From NCBI RefSeq assembly GCF_002443255.2, contig NW_019211454.1, positions 8,888,248 through 8,952,247 on the forward strand: a stretch of DNA of 64,000 bases. The letters are read 5' to 3'. This DNA comes from Varroa destructor. Taxonomy: Eukaryota; Arthropoda; Arachnida; Mesostigmata; Varroidae. Shown here piece by piece: positions 22,291-35,316 of this stretch (the stretch's first letter is position 1; the number at the start of each line of letters is the position of its first letter). The translations under genes and the position numbers were made by a program. A model generated the notes under the pieces. The model did no database searches. It was not told the origin of the DNA and saw only the letters and a list, made by a program, of their open reading frames with translations.

Positions 22291-23449
22291 ATTCTATTTG
22301 ACACAATTCGAAACTTGTGCTGTCGAGAACAAGACATGGCAATATAGGGAATCACTTCGTCCTTAAACAGAAGAAAAACAGAAATTTATGGGCACTGTTT
22401 TGAATTTTGAATAAAAATTTCAGTGTTTTTAATGCACGTGTCTCTATGGTATTTCAGTATCAATTGTTGCAGTATATATACAAACATTATAGGTCATTTC
22501 CGCTATACGCGCAATCGGTACGAATGATCAAGGGATTCCTATGATATTCACGTGCCAGTGGTTTCACAGCTCGGTCGACAGCCTCTTTCTTATGGAGAGC
22601 CCCGTATGAGAATCGAAAGAAAGACTATGGATGATCATGATACAAAAACTAGACTATGTGGACCTAAATGATATTGATGCTTGGTTAGACAGTAACGACG
22701 CCTGGCTCTCGTGGGCATCTTAATTCGAATACCTAGCCCATGATGACTGTCGATGTTTACTTTCTTTTTTATGCAGTCTCTCGTCTGCAAATTGAACCTA
22801 GGAGGTTCATGGGGTCATTTGCAAATTTATGGTCATTTGCTGAAGCGTCGTTGCTTCTCGTGAATACCCTCGCGATGAAACGATTGCGCTTATCTATTTC
22901 ATAGACCACAGTGGTGGTAATTTCCAACTTTTGATAGTCGAGCAATCGATTATTGAAGGACAACTAGCTGAACGATTTGAACTACAAGATATACGTATAG
23001 CACACGTTTAATACATAATAACATGTTAGTGATAGACACTTTTCAAAATTGCGAAGATACCGACTTCCCTTAAATGCGATAAATTAATACCTGATACTGA
23101 CTACTACTGATTTCGGTCAATTGTAATCAGCTAAAGTTTAACAATAAACGTATATCTAATAAGGAAATAGATCGAGGGTAGCATTCCGCTGACAGTAAAA
23201 ATTATTCTTTCCTAATATATACATTACAAATGAAAAGTTTTAATATGTCAGTAGTTTTTCTATCCAATTTTGCTTACGAATACCCACAAGAACTGCATCA
23301 GATGTCAATTTGCTTAAAGCAGTTGTCGTATTCAAGCGAAAGCCAGCCCCACGTAGTCACTGGGTCTAGAAATCTTTTTTTTTCACACACGATATGCCGT
23401 TTCCGGCCATTTTCATATCTTCCCTTAAATATCTGCGTATGGCTTCCAG

Positions 23450-23471
23450 GTACTTCCTGTCGCCAGCATAA
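23450..23471 (+). CDS. Esyt2: Candidate terminal exon of E-Syt
   Basis: After a pyrimidine-rich stretch and acceptor ttccag, the bases complete the split Trp codon and read YFLSPA then stop, giving ...TEWYFLSPA. Family members end W-Y-x-L plus a short tail here. Only seven codons are involved, so chance agreement is possible. Other in-phase acceptors exist (for example 21692, giving WYYCSFF... over about 35 residues). The bases after 23471 would be 3' UTR. Confidence 0.35.
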
Positions 23472-24619
23472 GACACCTTTCAGCCTCGCGTATCCTCGTC
23501 ATCATCATCGGCCTTTGCCTTGACAGAGCTCACGTTCCTTTTCTCTAATAGGAATTAAAGCAATTCCTGGCGACGCAATTCCCGCATCGCGTCGATCCTC
23601 AGCGTCACACGGCCGCCGGAACAATAACAACGTTCTCTATCAGTAACTACCTGTACCTGTTGTTACAAAGGCTGAAGAAGAATGTACCGTGTAGGTCAGG
23701 CTGAGCCGACCTTCAGTCTTCACTTACTTCGATCTGGTGGTCAGGGCGTGCGTCAAATGAAACACTTCCGGAGTGAGATTTTCCTATAAAAGAGAAGCGC
23801 TGGTCAACGAATCGCTTCACGGTGCACCTCTGTAACAGCAAGGGCGTAACTAAAGAAACTATTAGTCTATTAGCACAATCACAGCCAGCCAGAAAGGGGA
23901 AGGATGGAAGTCGGCTTCTGAGCATCTGAATGATTGAGGCTGAATAGGTCAGGCCTTTCCTGTAACCGACAAACCAACTAAGCAGTATTTGACATTCCTG
24001 ATATTTAATTCTGTGTGAATTTCGAAAGTGCATTGCGTCAGTCAGCGTGTCGTATCAGTATTACTAAATACAGAAGTAAAAAATCAACATCGATGATGAC
24101 GGCTCTTGTTATGGTTCAAATGGCAGTAGAAAAAGATTGGGATAATGTAAGCTACGGGCTCATGCTATACGTGACGTAGGTTTCTTGATATTTGACGATT
24201 AGTAGGGTGAAATCTTTTTTGGATAATTTTTGCTATTTTTTTTTTTATTGCGACACGATTCGATAGTCGTAAGGGCCGAGGTCATGGCGCCATGTTGAGC
24301 TCCGATGCGCTATTATTATGTCGATTATCATCCGTTGGTAAGACATAACATGGACGTAACATGGCTGAGCACAACGGAATATATATAATACGATCCCCTA
24401 ACGGGAATGACCTATAACTATAAATAAACGCATACATTGAAAGTAAGATAAAAAAAAAAACTTGTTGTTTTTTTTTTGAAAGTTTGATACCTCTTAGCGT
24501 TGTGTTATCTCGTACTTTATCCCTGCAAGCAACGTATGGCAGTCCATCAATAAAAGATTGTAACTGTCATACTGCAGTTCGCTTCAGAAATAGTCTCCAC
24601 ACTTTTTTTTTTATGTCAT

Positions 24620-24648
24620 AGATATGCACAATTTCATTGTGCATATCT
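24620..24648. repeat. Perfect hairpin, 13-bp arms
   Basis: AGATATGCACAAT, loop TTC, then its exact reverse complement. It follows a poly-T run. Confidence 0.75.
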
Positions 24649-25390
24649 CTAGATATATAGAACTAATTCTATGAGTAATAGATATATTCATGTTACTATG
24701 GCATTAAAGCTATGTTCAGCAATGAATAGAAGCCAGCGAACTATCATTTCCATTAAACAGATCTCCTCGTTTTGCTTCGTCGCCCTAAGTTGTTATTTGC
24801 TAGTAGCATTACGTGTGGCCTCAATGTCAAGTAGAAATTATTACGTTATCTATTCCACGGAGGGTCGCCCATCAATGGAGCCCTTTGTCAGGTCAATTCC
24901 GGTCTTCATGAGCTTCGGGACCAACACCAACTTTGGGATAACTTTGCATTTGCTATTGTAGCTAGACTATTGTAGGTGCCCACCGCAGATAATTATAGCT
25001 AGCTGGTAATTACAAGACGATAATTATTCTATGTAGTTATTTCGTATCAAGGCACGCTCTCGTATTTGGCTTTATTGCTCTATCGATAAATAGGAAATGT
25101 CAAACGTTTTGGTTTTATAATTACAACAATCATAACAATGTTTTTAATGTTCTTCTTTATTATTTCGAAATAAAGCACTCGATTAATAATCATGCTGCGA
25201 TTCATTTCTCCCAGTTCTTGCTGCCTTTTGGTACAACAACTCCATTTTGCTTTGATAAGGTTACTATACACGATTTGTGAGTAAAGTAGAACGGCCGCCA
25301 CCTGTATAATAATACCACGATGCTGATAGTGACTGGTTAGTCATTATACTGAGCCCACAGTTCTGCTATCTCTGTACTGGCACACTTTAT

Positions 25391-25396
<6 letters not shown>

Positions 25397-25446
<50 letters not shown>
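25397..25446. repeat. (AT)n microsatellite
   Basis: About 25 uninterrupted AT units preceded by a short (AC) run; the longest in the window. Confidence 0.95.
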
Positions 25447-25453
<7 letters not shown>

Positions 25454-28400
25454 ATCAAGGAAAGGTATAACCAATTACACTTAATGTCATCACATTGGGA
25501 ATACATATTTTCTAAGAGAACATCTTAGCATAGCGTATCTGATGTTTAGAAGGCCGCAAAACTGATCAGCTCTTCATCTGATATATACGAAAAATATTTA
25601 TAGCCAGTAGGTACATGTTGCGCTATAGAATCGTTCTGGGTTGGTCAACGTCTGTTGGCCCCATCCCCCCACTATCCCGACTACGATATCTGAAGCTGCC
25701 CGTTGACTAACAAACAGAACTTGGTATATTCTTTCGTTATTGTTAATGTTAATATAATTTTTGGTTGATGTTGCTTTCGTAAACGCCATATTTAAGTAGT
25801 TCAGAACGACATCTGTGAACTACGTATCATCAGTCTACGGTAATCAAATGAGCCTATCGGGTGTTTACTAACGTAACGCATAACATGTCAATAAGGGCTC
25901 ACCGAATTTGAAATTTCACGCGTACAAGTGTACCCAAATATTCTAAGCTATTTCGGTCGTTGCACTACGTACAGCAGGGTGATCCCATATAAGATACTGA
26001 CATATGGGCAAGTTAAGTTAAACAGTGAAGGCCCATTGCTACAAGCTGTAATAGCTTAGAAACGATGTTAGACGCGGGAAATTTGAAAAAAAAAAAACTT
26101 TTTCTCACTAATAATAATTAAATTATTATTATCGTTACGGGTCTTTTCAGTTACGGGTAGGTCACTGATAGTTTGGCCTTCATAATATACCGAAGATGTC
26201 ATTTTTGTTATTTTTTATTTGGACTGCTATTTGTCAACTAGCTATAGAGTAGCGTTGAATTAGCCTATTGTACATGTCTCCGGCACTGGGCAGTACCGTT
26301 GAATGACTATTGTCTCATGCACATCCTATTTATTTCTAAGATATATATATGCATTTTTTTTTTCTAGTTGTGGTTTTAGTATGGGTTTATGTGATTCGTG
26401 TTAGTTTTCATCGAGGTTATTGTTAGCCTTCCGGTTAGGAATCGCATAGGGAGCTAGTGTTTTTAATTTAGACTTCAGTTGGGCATGAAGAAAAGGAAAA
26501 TCTGACCTGTGTCGACTGGTTTATATACTAGATTTTTACAAACTTTTTTCGCTGCACTGTTAACTTATCGCCCACTGCAGATATAAAATTTTTCTATTTT
26601 CACTCTTACTTTGCATCTCTTAATTTTGTCCTTTTAAGCTAATACGTCGTACTTGAGTTAACTCGCTTGTCTCGTAATTAAACAGATAAATCGTCCTATT
26701 GCCAAACTGGACTGCGAACCATGTCTAGCGCAGAGCACTCAATCGGGCAACGTTAATCAATAAGTTAACAGACGTTAATTTTTTCAATATATTCCGCTGT
26801 CTCGAAGAGAATGTTCATGGCAAATGGTTAAACTGAGACAAGTCAACAACCAGTAAAGACCCAGGCCATGAAGCGCCAGAGCATAGGTTCGATACGTCTG
26901 TGATCTATGTTCGTCTTTGAATCTTCACTATGTATCTTTTCGGGTCAAGCCCTGTGCAATTAATTATAGCTAGTACAAGGCAACATGCATGTGCTTGATC
27001 TAAATCAAATATTCCAGATAATTAGATTAACGATAATATTAGAGAGACGAAGACTTCCCCCCCGAAGTGCGAATGCTGTCGTTGTTAACAGTAGAGTTAG
27101 ACAGTCACACAACAGATACGATCACGATAGAATCATACCGACATTTTTAAATTGTGGCAATGATTTTATTTGTAAATCGTATCATAATTATCATCAGGAT
27201 CCTCCGTAGTACTCTGATGGTCCTATGTTTGGTGGCACAGGGTCACTGAAGCGGCATTAGTAGATTTTAGATCCGGTCTATGAAAAATTAGCAAGTAGGT
27301 TAACGGGATCGATGCAGCTCGGTACAACAATTGTTTGACTGAAAACATAGCATAAATTCCTATTGGCCTGGAAACAGAACTTCTTCGAGGCTTTTCCTTT
27401 CGAACTTTCTTAGTCACAATATCGCCACACTATGTCTGGCTTAGTTCGTTGTTTTATCTCGGAAAATAAAGCAACAAAAAGCGTTGCGACTAAAGAACGG
27501 ATAGTCAATAGGGCGATCGTGAACCGCTTAAGACGGTAGATAATTTCCACTCGGCAAGGGGTACTTTTTCTGTGCTCGATAGCTTCCACGTAGAATTTCA
27601 ATTTGCTACTCTCTTAGTGTAAAATGAACAGCCCCGGATTATCAACACGCTAACAAACCTTGCTTATTTGACGTTGCTATACGAACATTTCATCTGAATA
27701 TGTTCTATTAAAACCCATTGTTTTATTCCCATAGAAGATCGCTGGTACACATTCCAGATTCGTAAGGGGGTACGCGTGTCATGGGCAAAGAGCACCCTTA
27801 CAATTTTTCGCTCAGCTTTCAAAGCTCCAAACTTGATTTCAAAGAAAAGAAAAAATGAGGTTAAGGTTTGCATGGATCCTTCAGATTTAAGAAACCTTCG
27901 AGTATACGTAATGTGATGCTGAGGAATAAGAAGATACGTATTACCGTTTCCAGGTACGTATTATCATTGCAAAGTTCGTCAACTATGCTAAGAGTACTTG
28001 CCTTGCCGTTTTTTCCAGCACGTTGGAACTTACTGCCTCAAGTCGTACTTCACATACGAGGGCTACCCTAGCCCTGATCCCTTCAAAACTTCCTTTTTTT
28101 TTAAATGTTTGCCTCTTTTTATTTTATCGCGAACAGTATCTATTGCCCCTGGTCATTCATTCATTCATTCCAATTAAACCGTAGAGAAGAAAAATTTTGA
28201 AAACACCAAAAAAGGCGGATCTACCTAGAGCCATTGTTTGCTACAGCACTGTATAGACTAATTGGTAGCTGTATACAGATCTATATAACCTTAAATTCTT
28301 CTGAGTTGTCTATTTCTTTGCGATTGTCCTCGTTTTGTCACCTATAAGTCTTCCCTATAAGTGTGCACGCAGCATTGGCAAATGCACCCAAATATGTCTT

Positions 28401-31400
28401 CAAACAGCATCCAAAAGTGACTGGACGAAATAGCCCAGCTGCCATTACCTAATGCTAATCAGTATAAGCCCGCCGAAGTCGATGAGCTTTGTGTTGGATG
28501 GTGACAAATCCATATGTACTAAGGGAGGTCCTTCGTAGAGGAATATACGCTTGACTGTGACGTGAAATTGTTGGGTTCTTGTCCATGTTATGTATGTGCC
28601 ATTTGGTTAATCGGAGGAACGGTAGTGTAGATCAATTAGATGATTATTTCAATCGTTCGAAAAAATGTACCACTGCTAACCCTCGATAAATTTTTAAAAC
28701 CATTGTACAAATACTAATGGAGCGATGCTTAGACGCTACGAACATAAGCCAAACTGTCCCTCTTTATTCTAAAACTTCTGATGATAAGGCGATATGCCGC
28801 AAGTAGATGGTACGACGATACACCGAATTGAAAATTTTCACATAATGACGTTGTCTACATTTTCGGCTATTTGGAGATTATTTTTAATAGAAAACATTCT
28901 CTATCTTTACTAATATTATTATATGGATTATAGTTTTAGCCCGTGTTTGCGCCATAGCTTAACTGGAGTACACTATCTATCTTCACTTTTCAATTCGACC
29001 CTTCGCTGGTAGCTTTAAAGCACGTTGAGAACAGCTGTGTGCGAAGAGTACACTTTACTTAACACCACTAAACGCGTAAGTCTTATCGTAAAGCTTGAAA
29101 CTTGTTTCAGTGACGCAGCGATTTTTCAGAGTTTCTTCAGCGATCATGCGCCACTTGTCCGGGGAAATCGTGCCCACTTGTGCGGCAACAACATCCGAAG
29201 CACAATCTTCTTCTGTGATGTGCTTTACTCTTTACACAGCCGTCTATCTGCCTGCATCAGCACCCCGTTCAGCTATTGTATCCAATGGCTTCGTAAAACG
29301 ATCGTGTTCACAGCTTATAAACATATCTGCAATCACATTTTTACTGTGTAACATGATAAATTGATCTTCCACTTGCCCTTCCCTAGATCTTAAATATAAT
29401 AAGTTTGTGAGTCGCCAGCTTAGGAAAAACGGTCGATGCTTTTGTAGGTCAGGCTTCCTAATCTCGTTTCACTTGTTTTTTACACGCTTTTAACCGCCAA
29501 AATGCCTCCCCTTCCTCTGTTTAGAAAAAGTTGAAATGTTGTAGACTACTTGTTTCACAGGACATTAAATTTGTCGTCGATGATTTGCGAAAGAACAAAG
29601 AACAAACAACTTTTATCAGAAAAAGTGAAATTCGTTAGGATGGAGTAGGCACAATAGAGCGCCACCAGTTAAAGCAGCTATAAGAGACGGGCCGTGTTAT
29701 AAAGGCCCTAAGCAGGAGAAAGGCTCTTCTGATTCAGCGTTGCCATTTACCGGTAGGCGCGTCATGTTCACAGCTACAGGCAACATGGACGTGCGCTGAA
29801 TCCGTCCAAAGGTGATTTACAGAGTATTGTGGGCTACATACGCTCGTAGAAGTCGAAAACGTTCGCATATGCCCTTGCGCCCCAGTGTGCGACTGTCATA
29901 AAGCTCGGTTACGCGACGAGACTGCCGCAACGCCTTTTAAACCATCAATAGGTGGACATTTACCCGTCGAATATGGAGAAAAGAGGAAGGAATCGTAGAG
30001 TCGGCTTAAAATACGGCAGGACCAGTGAAGAAGTGTAAGGGCACAGCCGTCAAGGCTAATAATAATGATTTCCTTGGTATGCACTCTGTTCGAAAGGGAC
30101 AGTATCGGAGCAAAGTAAGCCGGAAATATTGACAAGATAGTTTTCCAATGGACGAGATGATAATATAAATAGCATGCTATTTCTGTCATATGTTTCTGGT
30201 ATTCGACAGGCTGTAAATTTGACATTTACTAATAAGAAGGCAGTGTCTAAATGACTAGAACTAAGCAGTGAGTTATCCTGCCGCCCGAGAAAATCTTCTA
30301 TTTACTTTTTAGGTTGTTCGTATGAGGCATTAAGTATGTCAGTGTCTGGGATATAGCTCTGTTTACCAGAAAATTGAATCGTGAATTCGTAAAATATCCC
30401 AAAGTGCTCTTAAGGCTAAAAACTATTTTACATTGATAAGTAACTACCGTGGTAACATTTGGATAGCCGCCTCGAGTAATCATTTTGCCGCTTTAAATAG
30501 TAATAAAGCAAGACTGCCATATTGCACGCCCCCAAAGTTCGGTCATTTCAGTTGGGGTCTAACCGTACAGCATCTTCAGCGGCAGTAGCAATTGTCACAC
30601 GCAGCTGAGGAGTTATCTCGTTACTCGAACGTCACCTGACGTCCATTTGAAAAATAATCTATTATTTGAATCATTAGCCGCACTAAGCGCTTCGTGAAAA
30701 ATATCAGAAAAGAGAGTATTAGCCAATGATCAATCTCATCTATGTTCGTTTATGCAGGGATTCTGCGTAGAGCCACGTAAATCTATTAATAAACGAATTT
30801 GCAAAAAAGTATCAGGCTCGCATTAGCGAGGGTTCAAGCAGGTGCGTATCTTGTGGCCGTAAGCGATTCATTGCACAAAGGCCTTCTAGAAACATTCACA
30901 GCAAAACCATTGCCGGGTATCTCTGATACTGTACGATTGCTATTTCAACTATCTAATAAAACGTGATAATATATAATAACAAATAAAGAAAAAAACACGC
31001 ACGCTTACACAGTTACGCGGGGAGTGCGGATAGTTGCAAGTCAAACAATGGCTTGACGTTTAGCGGCGTCCAGGTTTGACAAGATAGCTACTCCGAGACG
31101 AACTTACATTAACAGCGAATTAGCTAGTGTTGTGGTTATTCAAATGATTTCTATATAGGCTTCGTATGGCCCTGTCCGTCACGAGTATTATATATATATA
31201 TATATGTATATTTATTTAAACTTTGTTCTCAAGTATTGATTAGATCAATCAACATATTAATTTCATTCAGAAAAAAGAACTCATTCAATGCTCGAAACAT
31301 ACCTATCTAGCGAGCGAACACACGACTGACGTATTGTTACGTAGTAGCGAAAATTATTATGAAAATCATGCATTTATCCTTGTTGTTTAGCGTTTCAAAG

Positions 31401-33164
31401 TGAATCTGCTACGAGTAAAATGAAAAAAATATTGCTATAAATACAACAGGCGAGCTGTCACGAAAGGCATCTTTAATCAATAAGGATTTCAAGAGCGTGT
31501 TCGCGAAAGCATTTGTTCAGTGAAGGTGAAGCCCGCTTCATTTTGAAAAAGCCTTGTCCTTGTTAGACCTATTTACTGCCATACATTAAACCATTTAACT
31601 TAATATTGGATCTTTTCGCACCATTCAATAGTAGTTAGAAATTGCTTTCTAGATTATATTCTTCTATCTGCAAAATGGCCCTTGTCTCCCGTGAAAACGC
31701 AATTAGGATTTTTACCACAGTTAGTTTCGAGGAAATGTGGAAGATGCATTTATGCGCTATTATCCTGAATAGAAAAAGGACTCTCTGTAATTATATTATA
31801 GCAATATGCGTTGCTTATCTCCTAATAGTTGTGTCCTCGCATTTTAATGATCAAAGTCAGATAAACTATTGGAGGCATTTCGCTATGAGATGCACATCCG
31901 CACTGTTCTGGATGGTTCTAGTTTGGATTTTAAAGTTAGCGCCCAGATCGCTCCGCCACATACATCCCCCTTCTCAGCGGATGTCACTGACAAAAGTGTT
32001 ATTGTCGATCTCAAAAGTAAAGAACTGATCTTAAGATTTTTCGTAATAAGATTGCGCTTCGAGGACGTACTGACGATAAGGATTTCCAAATAGCTAAGCG
32101 GCATCAGCGCCGATTAACTGGCTACATATCCAGCCTGTCTTTCTGAGCAATCAATACCATTTGGTAAAAAGAGATGACGTCCTGTGTTGAAAGGTCGAAT
32201 CAATTTCTATTACTTTCGTCAGTTTCCAAATAGCTAATTTCGCTACCTGCGGATCCGAACTGCCACAGTGGCAATCAACGATAATGTCGTTCCACCGTTT
32301 CGAGATTATCCAATTTAAGTGAACGTTGATCCGTAATTAGAACAGATGTATCGATTCGCATGATTGAAGGCACGGTGCAGTTTTGAGGAATAAAGGAACT
32401 CGTTTATATCTAGATATCGATCATTTCCTGCTGGCCATTTGAGAACGCTGTTGGAAAAGCTTCAAGCCTTGCACGGGTTAACTGATGCAAATCTAACTAC
32501 TGTTTAATACGAATCGCAGCATCCACGGTTGCCACTTTTGGCCATCGGAGCGACGTTCAGTGCCTGTTTTGCCGGTACGAGCTTGAAGTCGTATTTCTGT
32601 ATTATCAATACAAGTATTGAACATCTGTATTTTTCTACTATATAATACTACTCTAAGGCTGTTCATTAAATAAATTAAACGTATACCTTAATACAGCCAG
32701 TAAGCAGACCACGAATGTCAGGTTGCAACTCAAACAGAATGTAGCTTAATTCTTTGTAATGCTCACCTATCGTATTAACCTACTTGACGATTCTGATCAC
32801 GAGCCGCGATGTGTTCTTCGTGGAATAACCAGTACGAGTAAAAACAGTTCGAATCTTTATTTCGAATTTACGCGCGTGTACCACAAAATTCACTTCGGTG
32901 TTTTGTTTTTACCAGACCACTCGTACTGGCCACGAATAGCGCTCCCCGATATTTTGTGCTTGGCCGATCTATCTATATTCACGTCTCAGGTGCGGACGAC
33001 ACGTTCCATTGGTATCGCGAATGGCTATTCTGGATCAATTTCCATCTGTTCTAATAACATGTTTGGGAGCTGTCAATGTCGTTTGAAGGTAATGTTTAGC
33101 AAAGTCGAAGGGCTGATGTAGCTTGAAAGCACACGTTATACGAGCTATTTCGGATAAGTGGTTG

Positions 33165-33250
33165 TTTGGTCCTTTGACGGCGCAGTGGTAGCGTGTTTTC
33201 TCACAAAACGTAGAGAATGAACATACGCCATTAAGTCCAGGTATGAAAGC
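33165..33250 (+). pseudogene. tRNA-like relic
   Basis: GGCGCAGTGGTAGCG is a very good A box with an anticodon-arm-like hairpin after it. The B box position is poorly kept. Confidence 0.38.
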
Positions 33251-35281
33251 AGGCGTAATCAAGCGTTCGATTTCCCGGTAGGAGTTAGACGCTTGAAGCT
33301 ATGTCGGACAGCATTTAAAGCCCAATGTAAAACCCAGAAATATCAATAGGTGGTGGCAGAAAATGTATCCACAACTTGAACAACTATCGTTTTGGCTATT
33401 ATTGAAATTTAATTAATACTTAAATTTACAAAATATGTGTACATGTTCCTTTTACCGCAGATATATATAAAATTGTTACCATTGTGGTCAATACATTGTT
33501 GATGATAGTGGGCAATTGATTCGATAATTTTAACACACATTTCATTTAGTCTTGTAGCATATTTCTGGTCTATTATAGATCCTAAATCTTCTAGTGTTGT
33601 CGATTTCCTAACGTCGACACGATAGACAGAGACAGTCCGATCACGGGCAGGCTGTTCAATAAAACCTTCAATCCAAGTCATCTTCACATTCCAATGAAGA
33701 GTTGTGCTTACGTCATGATAAGAAGATGCTTGATAATAAACTGTTTCGGATGATAAATATCGGCCAAAATCAAGCGTTATATTTTTCCCACTGCACGTCC
33801 TTCATATTTCCGGTTTTACGTCCCGTATCGCCGTTAGGCAGCCCATCAGATGGCCGGCTCCCAGTATGAAACGAAGTGTGTCCAGGTTCGAACCTGCGAG
33901 TCGTTGTGCTCTAGGTTAAGCTCACTAAACAATCGTGAGAACATTGCATCTCCGGTCACTAGTAAGATTTAACAATACTAGTGAGATTTGTGTTTAATTT
34001 GGAGAAGTAATACACAGCTTGATATATATCGCATGCTCCAAACGATTGATTATATACGATACGAAAGTTACGCAGTTTACGAGATGCTGACGCCCACTCA
34101 ACGCCTGGAAACCGCACATGCGCAAATAAGAATCGAAGTTCAAATTCCCTTCGCTAAACCTATCGTATTCTTCACAACACTACCAGAAGCTAAGGTAAGG
34201 CTGTCTGCCCAAACGCAAAAAACGCACAAATATTCTACGAAAGTGGTTATCTTGCAAGGGGAGAAGCCACACGAAATTGTTGAAGGAAAGGTGCAAAAAA
34301 TATGTGTGTCTACAAACTCCTTTCATATTCTCGTACAGCAGTTGAGCTTTTTCCTGGAATACTGTGAAACGCGAACAGCATGAGTTTCGTACCGACAAAT
34401 CAACAGTGACTATTCGTTACCCCTCGATGATACTGTCGTAAAGAGAAACGGAGTAAAACAAACCACAAGATTTTTACAAAGCAATCATTTTAGCCTATTA
34501 CTCTTCACGTCTTTCATCAACAACCTCCTTTTCATGCAACAGCCAACGGCACTCTGTTATGAAAGTCATCTTGTACGAAAATGACCTCGTCATGTAAGCA
34601 GCTTCCGCCTGTAACAGCCTGATCTCTGAACGACTGCGTTGTCGAGCTTGGTCTTCAAATGAAAAAAACCAACAGAGAATATATGAAATTCAGAAAAGGG
34701 AGCGGGCTTGTTAAGAGCACTCGTCTCGCTTGAAGACAATAGCTGATAGTTGTCAACTTGTTTACGTGGCTCGGTAACGACAGCAGGGATATTTTTCTGT
34801 GGTTCCGTAAAGGGAAAAAGCTGAAAAAAGGAATCGTTGCAGTTATCACAATCGAAAATCCTAGCAAATAACTAGCAATTGAAGCATAAGTCAATTTATT
34901 TTGCTTGTACCTACTGCTACGCACGGGACCCAATGCTTAAGGAAAAAGCCAAACGTACGGAATCTGCTAATCTTGAAAAATAAAAATAAGACATTTGAAA
35001 ATCAAAGCATATAGGACATCTGTAAAAACATCAGGTAGCCGAAGTGGATTCTAAATTTTTCTCAACCCCAGTACAAACCTTATGTAATAGCCATACCATA
35101 AGACGGTTCGCAATGCATCAATTCCGTCACCTTAGTTACGAATTACAATGATACCACTAAGTTGTATCTGTAAGTTTTTTAAAGCTATCTGTTTAGAGAC
35201 CATTCTGGTTAGCGCAGCCTAACCAGATTCGTTGACCAACTTTCAGGTTTTATTTTTGAACTAGTTAAACGTACTACGTGC

Positions 35282-35283
<2 letters not shown>

Positions 35284-35314
<31 letters not shown>
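35284..35314. repeat. (AT)n microsatellite
   Basis: About 15 TA units. Confidence 0.93.

Positions 35315-35316
<2 letters not shown>

Larger units (their letters stand above)
23472..31860. other. Intergenic stretch, no gene recognised
   Basis: It begins with a GC-rich patch (23550-23770) that may be E-Syt 3' UTR. Then AT-rich sequence with a perfect 13-bp-arm hairpin (24620-24648), the longest (AT)n run (25397-25446), AATAAA signals near 24423 and 24549, and an open minus-strand segment near 29050-29215. Confidence 0.4.

Noticed and set aside
28148..28170. Short (ATTC)n tandem repeat considered as a CRISPR or satellite seed
   Set aside because: Only about four units with no spacers; ordinary microsatellite.
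33870..33905. Perfect B-box-like palindrome CAGGTTCGAACCTG considered as a tRNA gene
   Set aside because: No convincing A box or acceptor stem at the right distance; at most a relic.
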